Source: a virus. Taken from it: 62,037 nucleotides of DNA. The notes under the pieces are model-generated. The model did not search any database. It saw only the letters and a program-made list of their open reading frames with translations, and was not told the origin of the DNA. Location of the stretch: IMG/VR virus record IMGVR_UViG_3300021475_000012, positions 1 to 62,037 of that record; one strand, given 5' to 3'. This document shows, piece after piece, positions 37,106 to 46,470 of the stretch. The position numbers were made by a program, and so were the translations under genes. Position 1 is the stretch's first letter; each line of letters begins with the position of its first letter.

Positions 37106-37338
37106 CGCTGAAAGAACAGGTCGATCTCATCGACGCCCTGCCGGAAGCGGAGCGCAACGGCCTGGGGAACGTCTGCATCGGCTTCGACCGGGAGGTCCCG
37201 AAGAAGATCCTGAAGAGCCTGCAGAGCCGGGGGCTGATCGTCAGGAAGACCGATGGCAGATACGAGGTGGTCTCCCACTGGGTTCACTTCGCATGGTGCC
37301 GGTGGTGCAGCCGCCGGGAGGAAACAGGACCAACATGA
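37102..37338 (+). CDS. Winged-helix-like small protein
   Basis: The 78-residue protein has VPKKILKSLQSRGLIVRKTD followed by GRYEVVSHWV, the recognition helix and wing of a MarR-like fold. The C-terminus has a Cys pair (WCRWCSRRE). ATGA overlaps on both sides. Probable DNA-binding protein. Confidence 0.56.
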   Translation: MTLKEQVDLIDALPEAERNGLGNVCIGFDREVPKKILKSLQSRGLIVRKTDGRYEVVSHWVHFAWCRWCSRREETGPT

Positions 37339-37544
37339 CCATGATCAACCGCAACCCGCGCAAGGACCCGATGATCGTGCTTTGGGCTTCGGCGCACCGC
37401 AACGTCCTCAGCGAACTGGCGCGGCAATTCAACGTCACCCCCCAGTTCTGCCACATGGTTCTGTACGCCCACCGCAAGAGCCGGGATGGCCGGATCGAGC
37501 GGGCCCTCAGAGAATTGGGGGCCCCGATTAAATTCCAGGGATAG
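37335..37544 (+). CDS. HTH protein, 69 residues
   Basis: MTMINRNPRKDPMIVLWASA, then HRNVLSELARQFNVTPQFCH, a single helix-turn-helix, and RKSRDGRIERALRELGAPI. Similar short HTH proteins occur in many phages as regulators. Late-operon position suggests a late activator role, unproven. Confidence 0.62.
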   Translation: MTMINRNPRKDPMIVLWASAHRNVLSELARQFNVTPQFCHMVLYAHRKSRDGRIERALRELGAPIKFQG

Positions 37545-37553
37545 GAGACGACG

Positions 37554-37814
37554 ATGGAACGAGGATCGCCGGAGTGGATTTTGTATCACGCTACCCAGGC
37601 CAGCAAGAACTCTTCGGACCAGCTGATGGTGATTGCCGAAACCGCCACCAAGCGCAACAAGGTGGACCAGATCCAGCTGAGCCAGGAGGACATCATGAAG
37701 GTAGCCCTGACCCTGAGCGAGATCCAGCACCAGAGCTTCATGCTGGGCATCCAGGTAGGCCTGGAGACGGCCAAGCTGATGGTCACCCAGGACGGCGAGA
37801 CCCCACCGGCTTGA
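37554..37814 (+). CDS. Hypothetical helical protein, 86 residues
   Basis: MERGSPEWILYHATQASKNS with long helices (DIMKVALTLSEIQHQSFMLG). Strong ribosome site (GGAG) upstream. No family recognised. Confidence 0.6.
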   Translation: MERGSPEWILYHATQASKNSSDQLMVIAETATKRNKVDQIQLSQEDIMKVALTLSEIQHQSFMLGIQVGLETAKLMVTQDGETPPA

Positions 37815-37877
37815 CCCCCATTTGGTTTAAATGTAACCATGTGATTGGCCAGACTTTTTTGGGGCCCCGGAGAGAAC

Positions 37878-38075
37878 TTGACCGACACGCAGCTTTACCT
37901 CGCCATTGGCATCCCCATCGTCTTCAACTTCGGGATCACGCTGGCGTTCTTTGTGATGATCAACAGTAATATCGCCACCCGCTTTGAAGCCATGGAGAAG
38001 CTGTTCACTGAGAAGCTCTTCCGCGTGGAGCAGGTAATGGATGCGCGGCTGAAACACCTGGAGGAGAAACAGTAA
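37878..38075 (+). CDS. Membrane-anchored coiled-coil protein (holin-like candidate)
   Basis: A 65-residue protein with a TTG start behind CCGGAGAG. One membrane span (YLAIGIPIVFNFGITLAFFV) followed by a coiled coil (EAMEKLFTEKLFRVEQVMDA). Short TM-plus-coiled-coil proteins occur as phage holin-, XhlA- or spanin-related proteins. The next overlapping gene also encodes a membrane protein, so the pair is the best lysis-timing candidate here. No endolysin is adjacent. Confidence 0.5.
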   Translation: MTDTQLYLAIGIPIVFNFGITLAFFVMINSNIATRFEAMEKLFTEKLFRVEQVMDARLKHLEEKQ

Positions 38076-38230
38076 TGCTGCTACTGAAAGTTGCTTTTGA
38101 ACTCGCCATTGCTTATGCCATTCTCTGGGTGATTGGGACGGTGGTAGGAACCATCGTTATGGCATTCCTGGGCCTGAAGTATCCTTCCCAGGAGAGCGGT
38201 GAACAGCGGTTGAGAAAACTGGGCTACTGA
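38075..38230 (+). CDS. Small membrane protein, 51 residues
   Basis: MLLLKVAFELAIAYAILWVI, then GTVVGTIVMAFLGLKYPS and a charged tail. One long or two short membrane segments. Its ATG overlaps the previous stop (TAATG). Its 3' end overlaps the convergent internal-virion gene by 7 bp. Confidence 0.55.
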   Translation: MLLLKVAFELAIAYAILWVIGTVVGTIVMAFLGLKYPSQESGEQRLRKLGY

Positions 38231-40638
38231 GCCTTCAGCAGTTGCCGTAGTTGCTGGCCCACCATGTCATGCAAGGGAGCGCGGTCCCCTGGGCTCAACT
38301 CCCCCAGGACCATGTTGATGTAGGCCCGTTGCTCCAAGTCCGATTGCCTCTCCCACCACCCAGGATCTTCCACATCCCTTGAATCGATCAGCCATCGGGC
38401 AACCTTGGTAGCGCGGGTTGCAGCCTTCCCAGGCGCAGCGGCGGCGGGAGGTGTGGCCGGTGGAGCAGCAGTTGATTTCGGTGCAGGCTTAGGCTCCGGC
38501 TTAGCCGGTGGAGGTGCTGCTTCCGGCTCCGGCTCCGGCGCTCCCTTCTCAGCCATCAACTCCCGCATCCGCATCTCGATGTGATCGCTGGCTACGTCTG
38601 GCTTCCTTGCCCGCTTTCCTCCCTTACCCAGGTCCCGGCTCTTGGGACGCGCCAGCTTCACCCACTTGTTCTTATCGCTAATGTCCATGTCCCTCCAGTC
38701 TCCTGGAGTCTTCTTGTTATCGAGTAAGTACTGGGCGATGTCGGTATCTTTGTTCAGCGTGTCCCTGGCTCCATCCACGCCATGGGGCTCGACCATGTCC
38801 TGGTAACGTTGCGGCCAACTATCCTGCTCCTTCGGTTCGGGCTTCGGCTCAGGCTTTGGTTCAGGCTTCGCTTCTACTTTGGGTTCCTCTGCCTTCGGCG
38901 GGTTCTCCATGGGGTTTGCCACGGGGGCCGGGGGCATGGGTGCCGCCGGGGGCGCGGGCGCAGCGGGGGCGGCTTCCCTTCCGAAACGGTTAAACGCTCC
39001 GCTCTTCACGTCATCGAGCGTGGGCACCCGCTGGTTCTTGGCAACGAAGGCATCGAGGTTGGCCTTCGCCTGGGGATTCAGCGTTCCGTAATCGGAGCCG
39101 TACATCTCATTCGCGGAGACGTTGAGTAGAGCCGGTGCCGGAGCCGGTGGAGAAGCCAGGGTTCCTCCAGCTGCGCCAGGAGGTGACGTCATCGGCGGCG
39201 GCTCAGGAGTCTTCGGCGCGGCTCCGGTCTTGCTGGCGATCTGCGCCTCGATCTGCGCATCGGTGACCGGCGGCAAGGCTCCAGCTGGTGTTGGCAGGGG
39301 GCCCTTGATCTTGGGTAAAGGAAGATCAGGATATTGAGCCGCGTATTGCCGCAGCCATTCATCACTGCCGAATACCGGAGGAGGGGAACCGGGAGGTGGC
39401 ACCGCAGGTTCTCGCGGCGCTCCCGAAATGTCAACGGACTGTGGCGGCGGCGGCAACGTAGCAGGCTGGCCCATCAACTCAGGCCGGGGTTCTATCAGCG
39501 TAGGCTCCGGGGGTTCCGGGAGCGAAGTCACCGGAGCGGCCTGTTGCTTGGGGACCTGACTGCCACCGAAGCCGCCCACCCGCTTGGTGGGGAGCGTGTC
39601 CGGTGCCGGGGGCACCACTGTTGGACTCACCGGAGGTGGACCCATGATCTCAGGCCGGGGTTCTACTCCCGGAACATCGGGGACCGTCGTAGGATCAATC
39701 GACGTGGTAACGGGAGTATTCTGCCGGGGGACTTTGCTGCCACCAAAACCTCCCTTTCGCATAGTGGCGAACAGGTCCGGTTGCGATGTTGGCGGCTGCG
39801 GTTTCTGCGACTGGTTCCGCAGCTTCCGCTCCATGTCCTCGAACTTGAACGACTGCAGAGTCTTCAGCCAATCGGGAGGAGGATTCATTCCTCCCTTCGG
39901 TCCCACGCCAAGACCTAAACCCCAATTCCCAGGCTCAGGCTCACTGCCATGCTTCAGAAACTCTTCGGCTCCGGCAGTGGACTTAGACGGGGGCGTCATT
40001 CCATAAGCCTTTAAGGCCAACTTAACCGTCGAAGGAATCCCAGGTATCTTAGCAATCCAGGGAGCAACCGCTCTTAGGTTGACCTTCTCCGGCAGTTTGC
40101 TTGCGCCATATCCGGTCAACCCTCCAACTACATCGCCCACGGCATGAGAGACACCCTCAGGAAGACCCAGCCCCTGGGGACCGGAAGCAAACTGGGCGGC
40201 TCCTGCGGCGGGGATGGCCGCAGCCGTACCGACTAATGCGGGCAAGCTGCTCAGCGATAAGGCCGCAGCATAAGGGTATGCCATGCCAAGACCGCCCCGG
40301 AAGATATCGCTCAGCCCGCCGATGGTGTCGCTAACATTGGTGCCCAGCTTACCGACACCTTCTTCCAGCTGCTTCTCCCCTTCCACCATGGGGCCGAAGA
40401 AGCCGCCGGGGCTTGGCGTACCCTTAGCCCTAGCACCGGTCTTACCGGTTCCGGCAGTGGCGGCAGGCTTCACAGAGAGAAGCTTGATGATCTCATCAGA
40501 ACCATAGCCGCCCTCTTCCTGGGCCGCTTTGATCTTAGGCGCAAGCTCCGGGTGAGAGCTTCTCAGGAAGTCGATGATCTCGTCATTCGAGTAACCACCC
40601 TTCCTCGCGTCTTCGATCTGGGAAGCGATATCGGCCAT
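38224..40638 (-). CDS. Large internal virion (ejection-type) protein
   Basis: An 804-residue protein. The start carries two GYSNDEIIDFL/GYGSDEIIKLL repeats common in phage internal proteins. Residues ~115-190 are Gly/Ala-rich and hydrophobic, as in proteins that form a trans-envelope channel. A long Pro/Ala/Glu-rich low-complexity middle contains a ~58-residue duplication (GGFGGSKVPRQ..., GGFGGSQVPKQ...). A helical C-terminus follows. Most likely ejected with DNA. Homology not certain because of low complexity. Confidence 0.62.
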   Translation of the reverse strand: MADIASQIEDARKGGYSNDEIIDFLRSSHPELAPKIKAAQEEGGYGSDEIIKLLSVKPAATAGTGKTGARAKGTPSPGGFFGPMVEGEKQLEEGVGKLGTNVSDTIGGLSDIFRGGLGMAYPYAAALSLSSLPALVGTAAAIPAAGAAQFASGPQGLGLPEGVSHAVGDVVGGLTGYGASKLPEKVNLRAVAPWIAKIPGIPSTVKLALKAYGMTPPSKSTAGAEEFLKHGSEPEPGNWGLGLGVGPKGGMNPPPDWLKTLQSFKFEDMERKLRNQSQKPQPPTSQPDLFATMRKGGFGGSKVPRQNTPVTTSIDPTTVPDVPGVEPRPEIMGPPPVSPTVVPPAPDTLPTKRVGGFGGSQVPKQQAAPVTSLPEPPEPTLIEPRPELMGQPATLPPPPQSVDISGAPREPAVPPPGSPPPVFGSDEWLRQYAAQYPDLPLPKIKGPLPTPAGALPPVTDAQIEAQIASKTGAAPKTPEPPPMTSPPGAAGGTLASPPAPAPALLNVSANEMYGSDYGTLNPQAKANLDAFVAKNQRVPTLDDVKSGAFNRFGREAAPAAPAPPAAPMPPAPVANPMENPPKAEEPKVEAKPEPKPEPKPEPKEQDSWPQRYQDMVEPHGVDGARDTLNKDTDIAQYLLDNKKTPGDWRDMDISDKNKWVKLARPKSRDLGKGGKRARKPDVASDHIEMRMRELMAEKGAPEPEPEAAPPPAKPEPKPAPKSTAAPPATPPAAAAPGKAATRATKVARWLIDSRDVEDPGWWERQSDLEQRAYINMVLGELSPGDRAPLHDMVGQQLRQLLKAQ

Positions 40639-42678
40639 CTATTTGAAGTACTCTGCCAACGGCTTGCGGCCCTTAGGGGTTCCTGCCGGTGGGTTATTCA
40701 TCGCTCCCCCGGCGTCAACGGCTCCAGGTCTGTTGGCTCCCATATCGGCGTAGGTATTAACCCAGGATTTTAATTCCCCAAAGTTAGACTTGAGAGTTTC
40801 AGCATTTAACTTACCGGCATCGGCCATCTCCTGGAAGTGGTTCATGATCTGAATACCCTTAGTCTGGTGGGCCACGCCAAGAGCGGTTGCAAACATCTTC
40901 AGGTTGGTTTGAAGCGCGGAGAACCTGGGGTCACCGGCTCCCACCTTCCCCGCCATGAAATCCTTCCAGCGGCTGGCAATCACGCCCAGCTGGTTCCCCT
41001 TCGGATCGTTCTCCAGCGAGTTGATTAACTCCTCAATCCTGGGAACATGCTTCTGAACAGTCTGGGCGAATTCGGCGGAACGCTGGGTAGCGGCGGTAAG
41101 CGGCTTCGGAAAGGACGCCACCACACGGGGCCCGCCACCGGCCCCCGCCGGAGCGGCTGGCGCAGCTGTAGCAGGCGCAGCGGCACCCCCAGTCCCCGCA
41201 GCCGGGGCAACCACACGCCCGCCAGGAAGACTCTTTTGAACCTTGGAAGTAACCGGGACCTGGATAATGCTGGTGGTTGGTTTGCCGCTCTTATCTACCG
41301 TGATAATCGTCCGGTTCTCCAGTGCGGAGCGTACCGTTGCCAGCATGCGGGGATCAACGATGGGAGAGTTATCGGCTTCGCTAATCACATGATCAATATC
41401 ACCCCGTGGATCGGTGAACGCCAACAACGCTCTTCCATCCGCAGTAAGCACCCTGGTCTTAGTGAGAGTAGGAGTGGTTGGAATGCCCCGGACTTCGTTG
41501 TTACTAATGTCCTGCTGTTGCGTGTACCACCTGTTAGAATCGATTGGATTGCCGTCAACGGTTAAGGAACCGGGAGGAAACTCATCACCTTTAATCACAC
41601 TGTGCGGCAGAATTGTGGGGCGGGCATAGTTGCTCATCTGCCCCTGCACGCCCATCAGCCGCAGCCGCATTTCAGCTTTCTGCAGCGGGTTCAGAGAGTC
41701 GTAGACCTTCTTCAGTTCCGGGTCATTCTGAACCAGATTGGTCATACGTTGCTCTTCTGCAATCCTATGTTGCAGCTGTTGCTGGTAGAGGGCATCGCTT
41801 TGCTGTAGAGCCAGCTGGTTCGCCTGCTCCAGCGAAGGCCGCTCCTTGGCGGCGGCGGCTGCGCCGATATCCCCAGGACCGCGTCCCGCAATCCAGAACT
41901 CTGGAGGAGCATCCGGGTACTTCAATGGCGCAGGCTGCGCCGGAGCCGGAGCCGCCGCCGGAGCGGCAGTGGAAGGGGCCGGTGGAATCGGTCCCGTAGC
42001 AGGCCCGCCGAAGCCGGTGGTGCTAACTTGGGAGCCCATCTGCATGGCCGGTTTTTCGCCTGGGATCGGAGCAGGACCGGTACCTACTCCGTTAGCGAAA
42101 GGGACAAGAGGGGAGATCAAGGGATTCCCCGCGAAGGCGCTCCCTGGGGGCGCACCGGGAACCGGGGGCCGCGCTACCGGAGCCGGTTGGGCAAAGGCCA
42201 CCGGAGGTGGCGCGGGGGGCACGATCCCGGCCCCAGGCGGCTGCGGCATGCCGGGGATCGACACGGGCGGGGCTGGCGCGGGAGCCGCTGCAGCTGGGGC
42301 GGGCGTAGGAGCGGGAGCCGGAGCGCCGGGGGTCATGGTGGGAACCCCCTTGTCCTGCCCGCCACCGGCACCGCCGCCGATGGCACCCCACGGGTTCCCC
42401 TGGAGACGGTTCATCACCTCCAGGTTTCGAGCGGCCTGCCACTTGCTCTTGCCCGCCTCGATCATGGGGCCGATGACGCTCTTGAAGTCCTTGGGGAAGT
42501 AGTTCATCTTCATCCCGGCTTCAAGGGCTTGGTCCACTTGCTCCGGGGTGTACTGCGAAGATGCAGCGTCCCTGAGATAGCTGGCCACGGGAGCGAAGGT
42601 CAGTTGCCGTGCGGCTTGATGCTGCTCTTCGGTGTGCGCCAGATGTCTGCCGATTAGTGCTCCAATGATTCCACCCAT
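40639..42678 (-). CDS. Internal virion protein with Ala/Pro-rich linkers
   Basis: A 679-residue protein. Short hydrophobic start (MGGIIGALIGRHLA), a helical domain, a long Ala/Pro/Gly linker, a beta-rich middle with repeated small-residue strands, and a C-terminal helical domain (RIEELINSLENDPKGNQLGV ... HQTKGIQIMNHFQEM) that resembles the tail of known internal/ejection proteins. Its stop is adjacent to the next ATG. Probably acts with the 804- and 273-residue proteins during DNA delivery. Confidence 0.6.
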   Translation of the reverse strand: MGGIIGALIGRHLAHTEEQHQAARQLTFAPVASYLRDAASSQYTPEQVDQALEAGMKMNYFPKDFKSVIGPMIEAGKSKWQAARNLEVMNRLQGNPWGAIGGGAGGGQDKGVPTMTPGAPAPAPTPAPAAAAPAPAPPVSIPGMPQPPGAGIVPPAPPPVAFAQPAPVARPPVPGAPPGSAFAGNPLISPLVPFANGVGTGPAPIPGEKPAMQMGSQVSTTGFGGPATGPIPPAPSTAAPAAAPAPAQPAPLKYPDAPPEFWIAGRGPGDIGAAAAAKERPSLEQANQLALQQSDALYQQQLQHRIAEEQRMTNLVQNDPELKKVYDSLNPLQKAEMRLRLMGVQGQMSNYARPTILPHSVIKGDEFPPGSLTVDGNPIDSNRWYTQQQDISNNEVRGIPTTPTLTKTRVLTADGRALLAFTDPRGDIDHVISEADNSPIVDPRMLATVRSALENRTIITVDKSGKPTTSIIQVPVTSKVQKSLPGGRVVAPAAGTGGAAAPATAAPAAPAGAGGGPRVVASFPKPLTAATQRSAEFAQTVQKHVPRIEELINSLENDPKGNQLGVIASRWKDFMAGKVGAGDPRFSALQTNLKMFATALGVAHQTKGIQIMNHFQEMADAGKLNAETLKSNFGELKSWVNTYADMGANRPGAVDAGGAMNNPPAGTPKGRKPLAEYFK

Positions 42679-42681
42679 AAG

Positions 42682-43503
42682 TTAACTCCCCCAGATGCTC
42701 TTCGTGGTGTTGTTATTCATGCCGGTGGTAACACCACTGGTGATACCGCTTTCCAGGCCGGAAGCCAGTTGACCGGCCATGCTCATGCTGGCGTTATGTT
42801 CTCCCACATCCTGCCCCCTGCCGGTCATCAGGCTATCGTTAGCGGTTTGCAGCCCAGTGAGTCCCAGCTTGCTGATATCCACGCCCAGGCTGGAGAGCCA
42901 GTTGGCCAACTGCCCCTGGATACCGGCGATGTTACTCTGCGTTCCGCCGATGGCGTTGCGTGTCTGCGCAATCGTGTTCAGGTTAGTGGCCGCTGTGGGC
43001 TGCAGGGAATACAGCTGGTTATTCACCTCCCTGGCTTCAGCCTGCGGGAGCCCCGCGCTTACCACACCGGCAAACCCGCCGCGAGGCGTGTTCTGGTTGA
43101 TGTTGGTGTTGGCGTTGGCATAGTTCAGACCGGCCTGGGTGATGGTGGGGGCCATGGCTGCGTTGGTGGTGGCTGTGTCCCCGCTGAGCAGCTTGCTCCA
43201 ATAGCTCTGCGCGGGGTCCAGGGTGGAGGAAGCCGCCTTGGTGGTGTCGAGGGCCGTGCCGGTGGTGTCGCCCGCCGTCCCGAAGCCGGGGATGCCAGCG
43301 GCGGTGACGCCCTGCCCAGTCTGGTAGGAGCCGGTCCCCGAAGTGGAGAGCCAGTTCTGCAGGCTGCGCATCATCTCCGTAAGCGAGTTGCCGCCCAGGT
43401 TCTGCGTGGCGATCCCGCCCTGCATTTGGTTGTCGCCGCTCAGGCCGCTTGAATTGACCGGCGGCGCTCCAGGAGTCTTCAGATTGGTCAGACCGGGAAA
43501 CAT
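42682..43503 (-). CDS. Small-residue-rich virion protein (ejection module)
   Basis: A 273-residue protein rich in Gly, Ser, Thr, Asn and Gln. SYWSKLLSGDTATTNAAMAP, QNTPRGGFAGVV, then helical ANWLSSLGVDISKLG. The YWxxLLSGD...PRGG pattern recurs next to internal virion proteins in phages. Likely a third component of the ejection apparatus. Confidence 0.66.
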   Translation of the reverse strand: MFPGLTNLKTPGAPPVNSSGLSGDNQMQGGIATQNLGGNSLTEMMRSLQNWLSTSGTGSYQTGQGVTAAGIPGFGTAGDTTGTALDTTKAASSTLDPAQSYWSKLLSGDTATTNAAMAPTITQAGLNYANANTNINQNTPRGGFAGVVSAGLPQAEAREVNNQLYSLQPTAATNLNTIAQTRNAIGGTQSNIAGIQGQLANWLSSLGVDISKLGLTGLQTANDSLMTGRGQDVGEHNASMSMAGQLASGLESGITSGVTTGMNNNTTKSIWGS

Positions 43504-43524
43504 AATAAGCCCCCTCTATATTAT

Positions 43525-43546
43525 GGGGACCAGTCTTCCAGTCCCC
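43525..43546 (-). terminator. Intercistronic hairpin
   Basis: GGGGAC, a 10-nt loop, GTCCCC in the 65-bp gap between the 95- and 273-residue genes. No T-run, so at most a partial terminator or mRNA stabiliser. A good GAGGGGGC ribosome site follows for the next gene. Confidence 0.4.
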
Positions 43547-43568
43547 TAACTACGTCCATCAGGATCAG

Positions 43569-43856
43569 CTACATCATCTTGTTGACCGTGACTTCCACGC
43601 TAGCTTGCAGATCCGTATCACTGATCGTGGGACCATCGGCCTGCACTGCGGCATCCATCACGGTGGGCGGCTGCACCTGTGAGGCAACCATATCCGGTTG
43701 CTGCATACAGTTTGCGGCCCAACGCAAGCGCGTGTTGTGGGCCGCAGTGCCGGTGGGCTCACCGATAATGCTATCGGCATATTTGAGGCAGGCAACCTTG
43801 ATCCTGCCCCGGAACTCCGGGTCCATCATGAGTGCTGCTGATTCGGTGTAAGTCAT
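43569..43856 (-). CDS. Conserved small virion-region protein
   Basis: The 95-residue protein MTYTESAALMMDPEFRGRIK ... YADSIIGEPTGTAAHNTRLR matches a short protein found in many phage structural clusters. It ends in helical VEVTVNKMM. Function unknown; possibly a tail or capsid accessory. Confidence 0.7.
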   Translation of the reverse strand: MTYTESAALMMDPEFRGRIKVACLKYADSIIGEPTGTAAHNTRLRWAANCMQQPDMVASQVQPPTVMDAAVQADGPTISDTDLQASVEVTVNKMM

Positions 43857-43870
43857 AGTTTGATACCCTT

Positions 43871-46264
43871 CTAAGAATATTCAACCCAGGTCTGAACAGA
43901 TATTCCCGTGCCAACATTCTGGAGCCGATAGTAATTCCCTGGTAGCACCCACAACGAGATCACCGTTTGAAATCCATTACTACTAACCGGATTTGTCGCC
44001 ACTGTAATTGCCGTCCCAGGCACGGTGCCTGAATCACTATAAGCGGTAACCGATGTGCCGCTATTTGGAAGACTGAGCATCACAGTCACCCACATAGCTT
44101 TGCCGGTGGAGTTCGGATAGTTAGAGCCAAGCGCCCGCGAACCGGTAACCACACTCTGGGTGGAGAGACCACCGCTGATCGGCGTTCCATTGATGCGGTA
44201 CACGCCTGTGCAGTTCACGTCACCAGCGGCATCTACGGCGTAAGCAGGGGTTTTGCCAATGCCTATTTTGCCAGAAGTAACAACCAACGTACTGGCAACG
44301 GAACCGGAACGGATCATCTGGATTACGCCGGAAACCAAACCAAAACAGCCAATGCTCATATTTCCTGACGCATCAGAATTGATATCGACGGTTTGTCCAG
44401 GAACACCGATTTCCAGATATGAAGCGTAACCTGCGGCACAGGTCAAGAACGTTTGAGTGAGTCCAGCCGAATTATGTACGTTAAACTGCCCACTTGGTGC
44501 CGCCGTTCCTATCCCCACACTGCCGCCCGCAGAATTAAGTAGCAGCGATGCCCAGCCCGTGCCAACATGCTGCGCCTGTAACCAGCCATAATCCCCGGTG
44601 GCACTATAGCCAAAGGCCAGCCTTGAGTTACTCGTTGGGCCAGCAACAAGTAACGTGCCCCCTCCACTGCTTGGCGCAAGGTCTGTACCGATAATTTCTA
44701 CGTTGCCATTTGGGGTACTGGTCCCAATGCCGATACGTCCAACACTCGTGATCCGCATCCGTTCCCCAAGAGTGCCGGTGCTCATCGTGTAGAACACAAG
44801 GTTGCCTGAATCAATCCCTCCAACTGCATTGCCTGTGATCGCCGCAAGCCGCTTGTCTGTCGCAGAGATTGCGTAATTCGGGAAGCCCAGCAGGCCCACC
44901 GCATTACCTGAAACTGTGGCGCGTCCAGCGATGTGAAGTTCAGTGGCGACGTCAGTTGCCGATGCCGTATTGCCAATGAGTACCTGAAGGTTGTTGGCTG
45001 CCGCATCCGGCAAGGTTGTCATCGTGTTGCCGATGCCCACATTGCCGCCCAGAGTTTGCAAGCAAAGCGGATTACTACCAAGAGACTCTACCGTCATATA
45101 CGCAGAGGCTGGAGTCGCGTTGTAGAACCATAACATGCGTCCACGGTTCGCATTGCTCTGGCCTATGCTGATACCGCTATTTGCAACGTTACTGGTAACT
45201 GTAGCTTGAACACCACCAACCGCGCCAATCGCGCCAGTACCAACATCCAGCAAATTTGCAGGTATGCAGCCGATGCCCACATTGCCGGTTGCGGTAATCC
45301 GCATGCGCTCTGGCAACGCAACCGTTCCAGGTGCAATGGTGTAGAAAGCAATGTAACTGCCATGGCCCGTCGCGCTAAAGGTTTCCGCCGCCCTGATTGT
45401 TATCTGACTTGATCCGCCCCAAGCTGAGGTATCCCACCCTGCGCTATTCAAACCCAAAAGAACATCGTCTAACTGCGGTGGTGTTGGTGCGGCACTCGTA
45501 CTCCGCGCAGAGCGGCCCTGGATATAACCGCCCGCTCCACCAAAGCCCTCGAACAGCCCAACAGCGGCTCCAGAAGAGCTTACGTGAAGCGGCCAGATAG
45601 GTGCAGTGGTCCCTATACCAATCCGGCCTGCGTTGCTGAGGTTGAATGTTGCGCCGTCAATGTTACTCAGCCATGGGGTCTGCGATCCAGCCCCTATCGA
45701 TTCCCACCATGTGGGAGAGCTTGCCGGGGTGTGTCCTACATTGCCCGATTGCAGGGAAATATAGGCCACATTGAGATCACTGACCATGTCGCCTTGAGCG
45801 TAAGTGGTGCCCACTGCCCATGCGCCTTTGGGAGTATAGGCCACACCGGGAGGGCCTTGTGCTCCCGTGGCCCCAGTGGCTCCTTTGATGTTACAGACCA
45901 CACCTCCCCAGGAGCCGCCGGTCTTAGGGCCGTAGACATTACTCGTGGTTGAGTCGATGTACATATCCCCATTGGCCCCGGTAGCTGGTGAAGGAGGACC
46001 GGCGGCGACAATGTACTGTGGCGAGTAACCGGGGGTTCCGGTAGGGCCCTTGATATTACAGACGATGGGCCCCCAGACTCCACCCGCCTTTGGACCATAG
46101 ACGTCTCCCGTCAGATTGTTCAGGTACATGTCCCCGTTCGAGCCCAGCGTATTGGCGGGGACTCCAGCGGCGACGATCCAGACCGGCGAGACTCCGGCAG
46201 GACCGGCTGGACCAGGAGGGCCTTGAGGGCCGGGAGTGGCTACGGTCGCAAAGACGGTGCTCAT
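43871..46264 (-). CDS. Tail fibre with collagen-like start and carbohydrate-binding module
   Basis: A 797-residue protein. Gly-X-Y start (TPGPQGPPGPAGPAG). Two tandem ~55-residue modules (GDMYLNNLTGDVYGPKAGG, GDMYIDSTTSNVYGPKTGG). A CBM5/12-like module (GAWAVGTTYAQGDMVSDLNV ... WWESIG). A long shaft with recurring RIGIGT/NVGIG/SVGIGT motifs follows, typical of trimeric phage fibres. A beta-sandwich-like C-terminus (GYYRLQNVGTG end) could bind the receptor. No S74 autoprotease seen. Confidence 0.82.
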   Translation of the reverse strand: MSTVFATVATPGPQGPPGPAGPAGVSPVWIVAAGVPANTLGSNGDMYLNNLTGDVYGPKAGGVWGPIVCNIKGPTGTPGYSPQYIVAAGPPSPATGANGDMYIDSTTSNVYGPKTGGSWGGVVCNIKGATGATGAQGPPGVAYTPKGAWAVGTTYAQGDMVSDLNVAYISLQSGNVGHTPASSPTWWESIGAGSQTPWLSNIDGATFNLSNAGRIGIGTTAPIWPLHVSSSGAAVGLFEGFGGAGGYIQGRSARSTSAAPTPPQLDDVLLGLNSAGWDTSAWGGSSQITIRAAETFSATGHGSYIAFYTIAPGTVALPERMRITATGNVGIGCIPANLLDVGTGAIGAVGGVQATVTSNVANSGISIGQSNANRGRMLWFYNATPASAYMTVESLGSNPLCLQTLGGNVGIGNTMTTLPDAAANNLQVLIGNTASATDVATELHIAGRATVSGNAVGLLGFPNYAISATDKRLAAITGNAVGGIDSGNLVFYTMSTGTLGERMRITSVGRIGIGTSTPNGNVEIIGTDLAPSSGGGTLLVAGPTSNSRLAFGYSATGDYGWLQAQHVGTGWASLLLNSAGGSVGIGTAAPSGQFNVHNSAGLTQTFLTCAAGYASYLEIGVPGQTVDINSDASGNMSIGCFGLVSGVIQMIRSGSVASTLVVTSGKIGIGKTPAYAVDAAGDVNCTGVYRINGTPISGGLSTQSVVTGSRALGSNYPNSTGKAMWVTVMLSLPNSGTSVTAYSDSGTVPGTAITVATNPVSSNGFQTVISLWVLPGNYYRLQNVGTGISVQTWVEYS

Positions 46265-46470
46265 TGGTGGTTTCCGTTGGGCTCGATCTTGACCAGCTTG
46301 TCACCCACGAGGTTCCAGTTACCCTGTAAGTTACGCAGGCGAGTGATGGCGCGGAGCACGGCCTGGGTCTCCTTCTGCATGGTCTCCACGGCTTCAATCA
46401 TGGGCTTGATCATGCCCAGTTCATCGGTTGTTAGTTCGTATTCGTTCTGTACGTTTTCCATAAGCGTCAC
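46261..46470 (-). CDS. Small helical protein between fibre and long tail protein
   Basis: A 69-residue protein from a GTG (46470) that overlaps the upstream stop as GTGA. An ATG at 46461 (MENVQNEY) is a plausible shorter start. A coiled-coil region (AVETMQKETQAVLRAITRLR) follows. ATGA-coupled to the fibre gene. Possibly a fibre-assembly chaperone, by analogy with other phages. Confidence 0.55.
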   Translation of the reverse strand: MTLMENVQNEYELTTDELGMIKPMIEAVETMQKETQAVLRAITRLRNLQGNWNLVGDKLVKIEPNGNHQ

